Assembly: GCA_964016875.1 (NCBI GenBank)
Contig: OZ024728.1
Location: forward strand, 8,048,272 to 8,112,271
Length of the DNA: 64,000 bases
Direction: 5' to 3'
DNA from: Fallopia convolvulus
Taxonomy: Eukaryota; Streptophyta; Magnoliopsida; Caryophyllales; Polygonaceae
The notes under the pieces were generated by a model that was not told where the DNA came from, ran no database searches, and saw nothing but the letters and a program-made list of their open reading frames with translations. Of this stretch, positions 43,580 to 56,900 are shown piece after piece (position 1 is the stretch's first letter; every line of letters begins with the position of its first letter). The translations under genes and the position numbers were made by a program.

Positions 43580-46500
43580 TCAGCCTTGAACCTTGCGCAC
43601 TTGAATATGATGAGTGGATTCTTGCCGCCAGATTGGTTGAGCACCGCTCTGGACAATAGTTACATGTTGTCCTCCGTTTACCAGGCTCTTATCCTGAAAC
43701 ATTTTAAATGACAATTAAGCAAACCAACAGAAGAAAAGTTTGGCAAAAAAATATATCTAGGATTCAGAAATCAGAAGAATGCTAACCACTAATAGCTTCA
43801 AGGCACGAGAGAAGGTCTCCTCTGCATCATCTGAGAAGTTCATGTATATTGGCGTCACTCCACGATAAAGAGCCAGTCTCTGTTTAACCCTCTGGCTGAA
43901 ATGCATAAAAAAAATGGCTTTAGTTAGTAACAAAATGATAAGATGAAACGTTTTATGAAAAAACAGTATGTTTCTGAACTTACTCATTGGTGAATGCAAA
44001 GATTGCTGAGGATGGTCGATAATGACTTAGAAGGACAGCCATGGAGCCTGTTCTTGTGAAAACAATGATGGGAGTATCAAGAGTGTTGGCCATTGTAGTG
44101 GCGTGAAATGCAAACATTGCACCCATGTGGCTCTGAAACAACAAAACGAGTATGGGTTTGGAATACATACATGCCCCTAAGAAGAGCAGAACTGACTCAA
44201 ATCACTGTACTATTTAACAAGCGTTAACAATTCAGCTATAACTCACAAATTGCATACCTTAAAGGCTTCAGAAGGTACTGGAGGACTGACATTTGTTGGT
44301 TTTAAACTTGACTCGGTCCTCAGTGCAACAGTATGCATAACTTTGACAGCTTTAAGAGGATACCTGGAGTAAATCATAAATCAAAAGAAAGTTCGTAAAA
44401 ATGAGCCCCATTCTCAATTTCTCATACACATTCTAGGTAAGTCAGAGAAAACAAAAAAAACACTTAAAAGTTGTATGAATTACTCAAACCACATGTAATA
44501 AGAAAAGGAAATTATCACACAACACTTTACATTGATTGAGGTATTATTTATTTTAAGTCACTTCAAAGTAGTATAAAGTAAAATACTAAAAAAAAAAAAG
44601 GGAAAGCAAATGCTGTCAATGTCCAGATTATATAGGTGCATAACTGCATTTTACTTACTTTCCATGAGCAGTTTCACCAGAAAGCATGACTGCATCAGAC
44701 CCTTCCCGAACTGCAATAGCAATATCAGAAACTTCTGCCCTAGTAGGTGTTGGATGATTAATCATGCTTTCAAGCATATTAGTTGCCACAATCACTGGTT
44801 TCTGCATGCTGTGGCATCGCCTAATGATTTCCTCCTGAATCACATGGATCAAACATACAAATCAATAAGAGGAGAGAAGTAAAATACTAGCAACACCATC
44901 TTGAAAAAAAAAGCAACAAAGTTCGATGTAGAGACACACAGCCAAGAAGCTGGTTTGCCTCTCAGAATATTTGATTTTTTAACCTTTGCGCTGGCAATAT
45001 GTTAAGATCATAGGGTGGGGTGGTTTTAACTTTTGATTTGCTTGACAGTTTGTGAGTGTGCCATGTGTGTGGAACCATTGTGATATGTTGATTTAGCCTT
45101 TTTTCTGTAAGTTGTAGGTTTAGAATCATTGGTATACACCCTGGGTATTTTGTCTATGGAGAATTTTACCTTTTCCAAAAAAAAAAGAGTATTTTTTTTG
45201 GGTAGGGAAAAAATAAAATAATAATAATAGAAATCACTCTTTTTAAAAGTCACATAATGGTGCTCATTTCCTTAAAATGAAACATCAATCTTTTTAAAAG
45301 GTATAATAGACTCTGTTCGTTTGATTATGAAAAGAATCATAGCATAAATAGAAATCACAAAATGCATTACCTGCAACAATGGAACATCTTCAATAGGAAG
45401 CTCAGCTCCGAGATCCCCACGTGCCACCATTGCCTGATGGATCCAAAGGGAAAGAAAAAACACAATTAAAATGGAAAAAAAAATCAATATCGCAAGTCAA
45501 AGAATGATAACTCGAACAGTCACAGAATCTTCTCCAACCTACTCAGAAAACTTCAACGTATCATCCATGGAAGGTCAACTATAGGTATGGCAGAGAATGC
45601 ACTATTGCACTGCACTTGAATGGTCCATAACTTGGATTTTTTGGACCCATAGTTGATTAAATTTATGTGGGAAAGGGAGCAAAAGGTGGCAACTGAAATC
45701 GTTTATAAAACCTATATTTTTACAATGTCTATAAACCATATATTGGTATTACTATCACAATAACAAGACAATAAGCATTTGTACATTTTTGCACAAATGG
45801 ATGTGCATGACAAACCAGATTTTTTCCAACATGAATCCTAAAAATGTTTAAGATGGAAACATTAATCACATTTAAGTTTACAGGGACACTGAAACCATGA
45901 AATTCATTTTCAAACTGTCATACATAATATGTTGAGCTTTTAAATGCCTAGTTATGCAAACTTCCACACGAGGCTAGAAGCTAGAGAAGAAAGTTACAGA
46001 TGGATTTCATTCTCTTGAACTGTTCAAAACATAAAAAGGATTGTGCAAGAAAAATAGAAAATAAGAATGAAGAAACTAACTCCATCGGATGCAGAAATTA
46101 TTGAGTGGAGATTGGGAATAGAATCTGCACTTTCAATTTTTACAATAACACTTATGTCTGCATTGCAGCCTGAAATTGATACAGAAAACAAAGTGAGATA
46201 TAGACGAGCAAAACAAATGTTCAATTGATGACATATTGAGAAAGATTGGCTTTACCTTTGAGATAATTTTTCAATTCATGGACAACTTTAGCATCCTTCA
46301 CAAATGAAACAGCATAACTATCAACCTGATTGTCTACTCCAAACTTGATATCATCCCAGTCTTTGTCTGTTATGGATGGAAGAGTTGCACTCTTTCCACG
46401 CACATTTAAATGGCGTCTTGATTTTAGCTCTCCTCCATCAATGACTTCACACTTAACAGTATCATTTGTCTTGGATTTCACAGCCAATGACATCATACCG

Positions 46501-49369
46501 CCTGGAAAAAAAAGAGGACACATGTAAGAACATCAGAAATAATTAATCATGCTTTAGCTGTAACATTATTCAGTGCCCGTGATGCCAATGCACACATGCA
46601 AATGTGGGCAAAGACACATGGAATTTGTAAAAAAGAAAATTGGAAAAGAAAGGAAGACGGTCAGTGCAGCTAATTGCTAATACTGATGAGGTATATATAT
46701 GGATACAATTCTTCCAAAACTATTAGTAGCCATATGCAATATGCTATGCTATATTCACTATTGCACCATAATTTCAATATTCACTATTTGTTAGAAAACG
46801 CTTTATGACCATGCAAGTCAAGGCCTATCACTCACCCACAAATCATAAGCAAACTTATTAAGAGAAACAGCCAAAAAAAAATGCATTTTAGCCTCCTAAA
46901 ATCTAGGATTGAGGTAATCATTGAGCAATGATGGGGTTAATGTAGCACATACTCAAAAGTATCTCAGTTATGATCATGCATAAGCAAAATTGTACTCACC
47001 TATTATTAGCATTGTTTGGTGAAGTCGTGAAGAGCTAGACAATAAGAGTTGTGATAGAGAAGCACCAATATGTTTGATCAAAAACAATATTGCACCATAA
47101 GAAATCAGGAAACGGGGTACAAGGGAATCACTATAAGAGTATATTAACGAGTAATGCTCTAAGTCTCAATATCTTCCACTAACAAAAACATAGGCATAAA
47201 GCTGATAAACCATCATAGAATTCTAAAATACATACCATCAACCAGTAGAATGTCTCCAGCCTCCACATCATTCACAAAGTCATCATAGTTTACACTCACA
47301 GTATCCACCGTGCTTACTCCTCTTCTGATAGTAAAACTGAATTCTTGGCCTTCCTTAAGTAAGATTGGTTGAGGTACATCTCCACTCCTAACCTCTGGAC
47401 CCTACATGATATACTAAAATCATAAGGATTTTCTAACTTCTCAGTCAATACACTCATGTAGAAAATAAAAAATAACTGTACAACAAATCAGTACCCATAG
47501 TATGAACACCCCCCCCCCCCCAATTCTAGCTCTAGCTCAATCAGTACAAGAGTTCCAATTGCATAATTACAACATTCAGTGCAGTAATCTTACCATGACT
47601 GAAAGAGTACCTCCTTTTAAGAATCATTTAAACACAGCTAAGAGAGAAAATAAGTACAGGGATGATTAAATTCCATACTTGGGCTACAAGAGAAGTGTTT
47701 TAGGGCCTGCTTTTTAAACTATATTACACAATATAATATATTTTTTTTAATTTGGGGTGCTGTATCTGAATATACAAGGTCTTCTCCGTGTTTTGTGAAG
47801 AAGTGTGTAGATTAGGATTTTGATGGTAAATAGGAAAATACATATTATTACTATTAATGTCTTATAGGATAAGGATATAATACTATAAAATATTCTTGGT
47901 GCCGAACGTAACCTTATTTTAGAATTTCAGAAACACTAAAAAAAATCAATGAAATATATGAACCTAAAAGTGAAACATCATTAGGCATAGATAGAAATAC
48001 CTTAGTATCCAGCATGACGGCAATAACTTTATCTTCAAATTGAGCATTGTACTCTTTAACTAAGTCAATAGTCTTTTGATGAGATGCATGATCGCCATGG
48101 GACATGTTTAAACGTGCAACATTCATTCCACATTCTGCTAGTTTCCATATCATTTCGCGTGAGCTTGTAGAAGGACCGATAGTACAGACTATTTTTGTTT
48201 TCCTCAAAGCATCTGAAGCTGTTCTCGCTTGCTCTGTATCATAATCGCTTGATTTCAGTTCAAAAGGAGCCTAAAATAAAAGGAAAAGTTAGATAAACCA
48301 GAACTGCTTTGGCATTCTTCATTCATAGTAGTACATACATGGAAATTGGAATCATGAAAGTATTTGCATATTACATGTATAAACCTCAATTATACACTCA
48401 TCTGTACCTAACTCCTAAGTAAAGTAGATTTGAGGATGAAGAAGAAAAGCTACAAGGAAAAGAAAATCATGCTCTGAATGAAATTCTAAAAGTGGCAAAA
48501 GTAAGCTAGAAAATTTATATTTCTAAACAATCACCATACTTTCAAAGGCAAGAGCTGATGCTCTGCAGAAACTACCATAAGCTTTATTTAATCATTTACA
48601 AGTACACAACTGCAATGGTTATTTACTCAAACACAACACAGCACACCTTATTTTACAAAAATTTGACTGTATTCAGCTGTTCTGCCAATTAGTTCATTGA
48701 GAAGACCAAAGATACGATATTTATCCAATGAACACTTCACAAATTCTTAACTGTGTCCTCAGTCAAACACGGCATCAGGTCTCCAGAAAACAAGTCAAAA
48801 AAAAAAAGAAAACTAAACAACTGCCAAAAACTAAGGTCAATTCTCCAAGAACTTCCAATGTCTTGAATGGCACCAATTGGCATGTGTAATAATCTAAGGT
48901 GAGTTCAGCCTACTTTACGCATTTTAAAGTCCCCATCCACTACAGACTAAAGTAATCTCAATACAACCTAAAAAACATCAGTTGCTCTACACTTCTCCAA
49001 CTGGTTTAACAATAATTTTCGAATCAGTCTTTCCTAAGCGACACTGATTCAGCATACTTCGTCAGAACTACGATACACTGAAGACTGAAGTACAAGGAAG
49101 CTACAGAGAGAGAAGGAAAGACTCACAGTACTAAGAGCTCCATTGAAAGGAGTGAATTTAGCACTTTGGCTCTGCTCGCCAACCTTGACGGATCGGACGG
49201 AGAAGGCGTCCTTGGAAAGGCACCGATTTCTGCAACTACTGATGTTCTTAGCCGCATTTAACAACCGCGAGTCGCTGAAGCTCCTTGCCGACACCAAACG
49301 ATCGGAGGACTTAACGGCGTCGGTCTTCAATACAGACATTTGCGCCGTGGAGAGATTCACTGTCGCCAT
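43580..49369 (-). CDS. PKP3-like: Plastid pyruvate kinase, beta subunit (PKP3-like)
   Basis: Eleven exons on the minus strand: 49369-49127, 48270-48001, 47401-47236, 46501-46256, 46169-46081, 45433-45371, 44834-44659, 44363-44258, 44132-43984, 43895-43787 and 43693-43580. All join in frame with GT-AG introns to 576 aa. It converts phosphoenolpyruvate and ADP to pyruvate and ATP in plastids, feeding fatty-acid synthesis. Residues 1-80 are a Ser/Ala/Arg-rich chloroplast transit peptide. The core then shows RKTKIVCTIGPSTSSREMIW, NVARLNMSHGDHASH, MLDTKGPEVRSGDVPQP, the active-site signature ISVIVKIESADSI (about 314-326), AMVARGDLGAELP, SDAVMLSGETAHGKYPLKAV and the end THHIQVRKVQG. SDYDTEQARTASDALRK before the core favours PKP3 over PKP2. 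No break was found. Plastid PK works as an alpha/beta hetero-oligomer. Confidence 0.95.
47508..47520. repeat. Poly(C) tract in a pyruvate kinase intron
   Basis: A run of 13 C's lies in the intron between exons 2 and 3. It could be a length-variable site or an assembly-sensitive homopolymer. Confidence 0.8.
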
Positions 49370-50160
49370 TTTCGACTACACAATCAAGAAGATAGCTCAA
49401 TCTGTAGCTTAAGATTCGGATTCGATTGAGAGAAAGGTAGAAGAGAAGAAGATCGCAACGGTGGCGGAAATCCTGAGGAAAACAGAAAGAGGGAGCAGTG
49501 AACTGAAGAGAGGAGCGAGATTTTTGAGGGGTTAAGTATGGAGGCGGAGGAAATAATGCAAGGACGGGGAGAGAGGTGGGGCCCATAACGACGATTATAG
49601 GTAGACCAGTTTTTTTGGACTCCATTTTTTGAAAGCGAAATGGGAAATATCCCCCGAATCCTCCAAGGGCAAAAGGGTAAAAACACCGGGCCACGTGGCC
49701 TTTTCCTAATTTGGATTTCTCTTCTCCAAGTTGTAACATGAAATACACGAGAGAATTGACATTACACTACTACTTGGTCCATTGTATAAGGGCATCGTTA
49801 TGTCTCCGCTTTCAATGCTTTTATGTTGAGATTGATAGTTGTTAGGCAGTAGGCACCTCGTGTTTTGGTAAACATTCACTCATTTAGGACATGAGGCCGT
49901 ACGTGTTTGGCACCTCATAAGTAAGCACATGACGAGTTATTACAAGCACCATATATGCCTAATGTCTTATGAGCCAATATGGTTTTATTTGTTGTTATGT
50001 TAGATTTTCAAATCTCAAATTTTCAAAATTTTCTGAGTAATAATTAAAGTGTGTTTGCACTTATAGTTGAAAAATTAGTGAATGTTTTAGACTCCTTCTA
50101 TGCGCCTCGGATTTGCTTTCCAAGCGGCCAAGATTTTAAAGCAACTTATTTATTTTATTT
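49370..50160. other. 5' leader and promoter region of pyruvate kinase
   Basis: The first 150-200 bp beyond the start codon are GA-rich leader-like DNA. No TATA box is obvious, which is common for housekeeping plastid genes. Beyond 49750 nothing is recognised. Confidence 0.4.
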
Positions 50161-50785
50161 TAGTTTTTGTACTCAATTTAAGTTAAATTATCAAATCTGC
50201 TCAAAAGATTTAAACTTAAATGAATATATCCAAACCAAAACGGTTTATTAAATTAAATGACTTTAAATGGTACTAACTAGTAACTACCATAATCTATTAA
50301 TTATATCATGAATAAACTACTTTCTATGAACACAAGCCCACCATGCTCCATAATAAAAGAAAAATATAAATTAAAGAGGTTTGACTGTTACCTGAGCGTA
50401 GTATCGTTGGACCTCCAATATTCTTGTAGCTTTCGGATTTCTAGGGTTGCTAATCCTCAACCAGGACTCCCTTAGTTTTTGTACTCAATATAGGTTAAAT
50501 TACCAAATATTTCCGAAAGATTTAAACTAACATGAATATATCCAAACTAAAGCGGTTTATTAAATTTAATGACTTTAAATGGTACTAACTACCATAATCT
50601 ACTAATTATATCATGAATAAACTACTTTTATGAACAGAAGCCCACCATGCTCCGTAATAAAAGAAAAGTACAAATTAAAGAGGCTTGGCCGTTACTTGAG
50701 GGTAGTATCGCTGAACCCCCGGTGTTCTTGTAGCTTTCGGACTTCTAGGGTTGTTAATCCTCAACCAGGACTTCCTTAGCTCAAG
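50161..50785 (+). repeat. 312-bp tandem duplication
   Basis: TAGTTTTTGTACTCAATNTA starts at 50161 and again at 50473. The two units stay alike to the shared end TCCTCAACCAGGACT(T/C)CCTTAG, with short indels (for example TAGTAACTAACT versus TAACT). Confidence 0.85.
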
Positions 50786-52257
50786 TACAACACAAATCAA
50801 TTTCGTTTCCTAGCTCAGATCGTAATCTCTAACTTAAAATCTCTCGATTTTAGTGGATGAAGGATTTGTAATCAAGAAAAAAGTTTATTCAATACATAAC
50901 TTTCGATTAAGTAGTTTTCTCTTACTTAAAAACAAACTTTTATTGAATTTGAAAAGATTACAAGCACACAAACACACTAAAAACAAACACTCACACTAGA
51001 AAGATCCATAGCAGGATTTAAACTCTTAGAGTAAGGGAACGTCGCTTCACTTTCAAGTTTAAAGTTTTCTCTTTCTATTTCTCTAGATTTAGACTTTGTT
51101 TTTTTTTTTTCGGTACCCCTCCTTCTGCTTACAAGGGTCCTATTTATAGAGCTTGAAAAAGCATTGGATGCTCTGTAAATGCCCTTTACAATTTAATGCG
51201 GACAAAGTCCCTGAGAATCCACTCACATAGCAAACAGTGACATCACTCTGAAAAGAAAAAAAAAGTACTCTGAACAATAATAAAAAGACAACACAGTAAA
51301 GAAATTCCTTTTCATAGTCTATGACGTAGCTTGGCATCATAATGTAATATTTGATAATTAATCCATGCAATAATTGATGTTGTACATGCTTTTTTCTCCA
51401 ACATTATCCTCCCAATTTACAGCATCATCTTCTTCGAACTTTGATTTTAAATATGTATTCAACACATCAATGAATAACCGACATACATATGACATAATTT
51501 CACAAATAAAGCAACATATGCATAAGTACAACCGCAACAACAAACTCATAAATCTCAATCCAAAGTCAGCAACATAAAAATGCGTCAAACCTCCAATCTC
51601 AGTATCACATATTCACATCTCTCTTGCAATAAAATTTTTGTTTAAGCTAGCTAGGGCGTGATCTTTTAATATGGAAATAAACTTGAAAGTGTAGTATAAT
51701 TGTTAATTCCATCAAAGCTCAACTCATTTCAGAGATTTGCAAGTGTACCAAAGCATGGATGCAAAGATTGTACTCCAGTTATCCTGATTTTTAACATTAT
51801 CATGAATCCAAGTCTTCATATCATCACAAGTAAAGAAACTAGCATGAACTGCATTACCGCTTAATGCGAGCCAATTCATAAAGTTTATTTAAAACGCTAC
51901 TAGATCCAACCTTACGTATGCACTGTGTTACATTGTCCTGCTCGACCATATATCAACCGAATTAAGTAAATTAAAAAAAAAAAATCATTCCATGTATCAG
52001 CATAAAATTTCCAAAATTATATGATAAATGGTGATTTTATTACGAGCTAGATCCAAAGAACAAAAGTAAAGGAACCATGTTCCATAAAAAAATACAGAAC
52101 AATCATATAGCTTTCTTGACTAATAAAAAGTTGTATAGATATAACATATATGATCAGGCATCTGCTCTGACCATTATCTTAGCATAAACTATGATATGAG
52201 AAGTATGATATGCATAAAGAAAACCTAGAACACGATTATTGTCGTTAGATCAAGCCC
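50786..52257. other. LTR-like fragment, then 3' flank of the proline-rich gene
   Basis: Around 51110-51155 the minus strand shows GCTCTATAAATAGGACCC, a promoter box typical of LTRs, followed in that direction by AT-rich DNA. No pol domain or second LTR is seen. The remainder to 52257 is featureless. Confidence 0.35.
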
Positions 52258-53223
52258 CTAAGAACCCAGAACAAAAGGTGGTAATGTTGGTGGAATAGCT
52301 CCAATGCCCGGGGTAGAAGGCGGCGTTGGTGGAGTGTCTCCACAACCCGGGATTGGACGTGGAATGACCGGTGGACTACCTCCAAAACTTGGGGTAGGAG
52401 GAGTCACTATAGGTGACAATGTTGGTGAAATGCCTCCAAAACTCGAGGCCTGAGGTGACGCCGTTGGTGGAATGCCTTTAGTACCCGAAACAAGAGGTGG
52501 TAATGTTGGTGGAATGCCCCCAAAACTTGGGCTTGAAGGTGACACAACCGGTGGAATGTCTCCAAAACCCGGGGTAGAAGGAGGAGACACCGTTGGTGGA
52601 ATGCCTCCAAAGCCCGGAACAAGAGGTGGTAATGTTGGTGGAATGCCACCAAAACTTGGGCTTTGAGGTGACAAAGTCGGTGCAATGCCTCCAAAACCCG
52701 GGGTAGAAGGTGGCTTTGTTGGTGGAATGCTTCCAAAACTCGGGCTTGAAGGTGACACAACTGGCGGAATGCTTCCAGATGGTGGTGGAGAGCCACCAAC
52801 GATTTGTGGAGGAGGAGAGGTTTTGCCACCACGCGGAGAAGATTCTCTCCCACAAAAGGAGTCCAAGAACGGAAACGAAGGAATGTTGAAGCCATAGAGT
52901 TCATGCCTAAGGCATCTCTTCTTTGCTAAGTGTAGAGCCTTGCAGCATTCGTGGGAGACGGGGAAAGGAGGATAAAGGTCACGTATATTTTGCTGAGCAA
53001 AGCATTTTCTGAACACGCGGTGCATGGACTCGTAGCACTTCTTGGAAGGGCGGCCTATGTGCCAAAAAGACTTCCCGTCATGGCCGGAGCTTGGTGGCTC
53101 GGGTTTTGGTTCAAAGGTTTGGTAAGCGGGTGGCTTGGAATCAGCGAGAACAAGCAAGCTTGTAGATGAAATTGTTAGTGTTATAGCTGCAAGGACAAGC
53201 AAGCTAAGTTTCTGTGGTGCCAT
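52258..53223 (-). CDS. Secreted ECA1/prolamin-like protein with proline-rich tail
   Basis: A single exon of 321 aa starts at the ATG at 53223 (MAPQKLSLLVLAAITLTISS); the codon at 53239-53241 is TTG, so a longer start is unlikely. Residues 1-27 form a signal peptide. A small domain follows with six cysteines at about 63, 74, 93, 94, 104 and 124 in the C-C-CC-C-C pattern of the prolamin-like/ECA1 gametogenesis-related family (KKCYESM, HECCKALHLAKKRC). The C-terminal 190 residues are about a dozen units of the PSFGGIPPTLPPL type, plausibly hydroxylated and glycosylated in the cell wall. ECA1 relatives include egg-cell-secreted EC1 proteins, but this proline-rich chimera could instead be a vegetative wall protein. 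No intron is needed. The exact role is unknown. Confidence 0.82.
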   Translation of the reverse strand: MAPQKLSLLVLAAITLTISSTSLLVLADSKPPAYQTFEPKPEPPSSGHDGKSFWHIGRPSKKCYESMHRVFRKCFAQQNIRDLYPPFPVSHECCKALHLAKKRCLRHELYGFNIPSFPFLDSFCGRESSPRGGKTSPPPQIVGGSPPPSGSIPPVVSPSSPSFGSIPPTKPPSTPGFGGIAPTLSPQSPSFGGIPPTLPPLVPGFGGIPPTVSPPSTPGFGDIPPVVSPSSPSFGGIPPTLPPLVSGTKGIPPTASPQASSFGGISPTLSPIVTPPTPSFGGSPPVIPRPIPGCGDTPPTPPSTPGIGAIPPTLPPFVLGS

Positions 53224-53287
53224 TGTGTTTCTATGGTTCAAGTTGAGTGTTGGATTGAGATGGTTTGGTTTGGTTTGGTTTGTTTGG

Positions 53288-53295
53288 TTTTTATA
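53288..53295 (-). promoter_or_regulatory. TATA box of the proline-rich gene
   Basis: The minus-strand sequence CCTATAAAAACC lies about 65 bp upstream of the ATG at 53223, an appropriate distance for a short leader. Confidence 0.6.
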
Positions 53296-53973
53296 GGCCC
53301 AGCAATTAGAATGAGATGTTTGAGGTTACTACAAGTTTTAATTTGGTCTAGTGGAAACTGACCTGGTGGTGTAAAGAGGACCAAACTGTTATATGAAGTG
53401 ATTTTAATGGTTGTAATAACAATTGACCATTCTCTTATTAAATTGTGTTGTATGTTACCCGTTTTGTGTCTTTGCATTTCATACATAAATTGTCAAAATG
53501 TTATGTGTAACGTGACTGAATCAAACCCAAGCAATTTTCAACAGAAATAGCCTAATTAATTGGACACTAAAATAGTTTGACCCACCAATTAAAGATAATA
53601 GAAGAAGCGGAGGAAACTCAAAGCAAGTACAAAAAGTCATTAGTTAGATAATTCACAGAAGAGAGAAATCAAAAAAAAAAAGTTTTTCTCCTCTACCATC
53701 TATCCTATACTCCTCCTTAAACAGAAGAAAAATCAAGAAACCAAAGTATTTTACATCCATAGATTTTGCAAGCATACAAAATTGGAAAATCCCACACCTT
53801 CTATTTCCACTATAAAACTCCACAAACACAATGAAGCACATCTATATTAGAAACCCAACCCTCAAAAAATTGCACACAAGTATAGAAACTGTAATATCCT
53901 TACATGTATTCTACACTCCATTGAGACTTATAAATCAGTTCTTCATTTTGGGGAACATTCCTTAGGAAATATC
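53296..53973. other. Intergenic region
   Basis: It holds the distal promoter of the proline-rich gene and the 3' UTR of the phosphatase gene. No other feature is recognised. Confidence 0.4.
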
Positions 53974-56900
53974 TTACAAGTTCCCGTCATCGTCTGTGAA
54001 GACCTCAGGATGCACAGCAGCACTGTTGAAGTGCAGAACTCTATGAAGCTTTTGCTGATCCACTGATTCCATTTCAATGGTGAACATTGAACTAACAGGC
54101 CTGTGATCCGACATTCTAAGATCAAAAGATCTATAGAAATGCTGCTTTATTCCTTTGCTTGACCATAGTATCCTGTCACACCTACAATACCAAATTTGTC
54201 AAGATTGAGTTTTTCCTATGTCTATTTTGATGGTTTTAGTTTGGGTTGATTTCTTTTACTTACCAAGCTGGGGATCTCTTCTTCTCGCCTTCATTAGGAT
54301 TTTCTCCAACGTACTTATCCGAGTTGATCTCATACTTGTAAGTAGGTGGAAAGTTGATCGGTCCTTCTTTCCATCCTTCAAATACATGTCCACTATGAAT
54401 TTCTTTGATTAGCTGCCATAAAGATAAAACTTGTATTACTGAAGAGGAAAAGAACAATGCAGAACACAATTGTAAGAGTATACCATATACATGTCATCTA
54501 GGCAATGTAGAGATTTTCAAGATAATCAACATGATCTCTTGAACAAAGATTAGACTATTTTGAATTATTCATATTTTTTGTAGATTAGAGTATTTTGACC
54601 ATTTTTTGTAGATTTTACCTGATCACTGTTGATGAGCATGTCCCAATTTTTATCACCCACAAGCTCCCTTGTCTCTGAATCTGACATGTTGAGACGGTAA
54701 TTCAAATCGCCAAACCAGAATATGTGACTGCTCACAAGAGAAAGAAATCACCTTTTTACTCTCTAGTAAGGAGAAGAAATTAGAAACCATATGTTCTCAA
54801 AGATATGAAATCTAATAAAAACCAATGCTTACTCATGAGAAGGAATAGTGCAAGGTTCATTAACAGAATCAAGCATAGAAGAACTGAACCGCGTACGCTT
54901 CAAGATTTCATACACGTTTGCATTACGTCTATGTTCATCGCCTTCCTTGTGGCCAGATGTCAGATGCGAGCAAACGAAGCACAGCTGTGATTGATGAAGT
55001 GACATACTAACCGAAACTGATCCCTACACAAACAACCAACAACAATAGTATGTCAACTAATAGGCCTATGTAAGAAAACAGTGATGAGGATAAACATAGT
55101 TATGTTGTTACCTTGTTACCCAAATAGCCCATGAGACCAACTCCAACAGGAGACACTTTCAAGTTACTTATATGTCGTCTCAACTTTCTTCGCACCCAAA
55201 CCGAAACATATATCCCTACCATCTGCTTGCTAACAATCCGAACATAATTGGGACGACATTTGACATCTTCAAGAAAGAAATCATCATTTTCATTTTCTCC
55301 AACAGACTCCTCAGAGGCGTCTGAAAGACATTCCTCAAGAGGCTCGGACCTCTCTTGATTCTCAGAGTAAAATGATTCTAAATTTCCAGAGCTACAATAT
55401 GATCTTTTGAACAAACCGTCCTCTGGTATAAAAGCAGATCTGCAAATAAGAGGATTCTCCATCCAATCAGATCCACAGCTTCCTGAGCTACTCATAACCC
55501 GGCGTAGTTTCTGAGAAGATGGCAGATTTTGAGGTTCATTTACATGGTGATCAGGCCAATCTAATGCATTAGAAATATCTGATCCATAGATCTCCATCAA
55601 AGATTTCCCGCCTGAATCAGTTATTCGGTTAAATTCAGGACTGCCAATGCTAAAACCGGCAGTTGGAACTGAAGCTAATGGAGCACTGTAGCTTATGCCA
55701 TTCGGTTCTGATTCAGGATTTCCGTTTAATGTTCTTCGTATTGTTGCCTCCCATTTTGCAATTGGTGTGTTGTCCTCTGCTCCAAGTACATTTCCAGCAT
55801 TTAGTGGAACCACTTCTTGGAATCTGCAGAAATAAGCCAAGTATTCCTGTGATTCAAGATAACAAATTCTATAGATCAATCCTATACTACAGAGGAAAGG
55901 GTTGGTGACTTTTCTGTTGTATCACAGAACTTGTCAATATTTCAGTAAGGAAAAAATATCATATAACTTTTGATTCACTACTACAAAACATGTTGGAAAT
56001 ACCAATAGCTTGTTTAGTTGTTAGTTTTGAAAATTAAGGTAACTGCTAGACTATAACATATTTTATTTACTAGTTATAAGAAAAACTATGTTTCAAAACG
56101 AAAAACTGGAAACTCAAAGTCTAACCATACGAGCCCTAAATAGTCAAAATAGTTGTTGGTGTCTTGCTTAGTTATAAGCAATATTGTCTTCTTGCCAAAA
56201 GAATCATAAAAAAGTATACATGGATGTTAGTGTTTACCCAAGAACGTAAATATCTGCTGGTTCGTTCATGCAAAGCCATTCGTCAATCTCCAGATCTACA
56301 TCTGGAGCCCTTCCAGCTACATTCCAAGTACCTATTGTGACCCTGAACACATGAAAGCCGATGATCTTTATGATATAACAAAAGGGCTTGCTCTATACAG
56401 CAGAAATCATATGACAAAAGGATGCACGAACTAACCTCACATCCTTGGTGCTGGTATATTTAGCATGGAGATTCTCAGATTTTCCTCTTCTGTGTTTCAA
56501 TTGGTAGCCTCTGGAATTACCATCTGAACAGGAAGCAGAAAAGACTAAGAGATGTTTCATTTCTTTGACTAAGAAAAGTTTGAAGCCAATTTTGATATTT
56601 TTCTAGTGTCTTTGATTCAGAAAGCAGAATCAGGCACATAATCATAACAAGGAGAATACAATCAATCTGTATTACCTGATGTTTGAGTTGTGAACTGAGA
56701 TTGTTCTCCTAGAGTTTTAGTAGCACAATCTTCATCTCTACGCGTTATGTCGTCTTTGACTGAGCTCACTTTAAAGATAGGAAAAAAGAAGCAGCAAAGA
56801 TTCAGCAGAAGCAAGATAAACAAATTACATTAGCTCACCAAATCAAAAAACAACATGAATAACATACCATCATCTTCGCTCTCAGTTTCAGTATCAAAGT

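Noticed and set aside
43580..43693. Possible frameshift in the last pyruvate kinase exon
   Set aside because: Re-reading the bases at 43681-43685 (CCAGG) shows the frame is intact and ends normally at HIQVRKVQG.
53224..53241. Extended N-terminus of the proline-rich protein starting six codons earlier
   Set aside because: The upstream codon is TTG, not ATG. The ATG at 53223 begins a good signal peptide.
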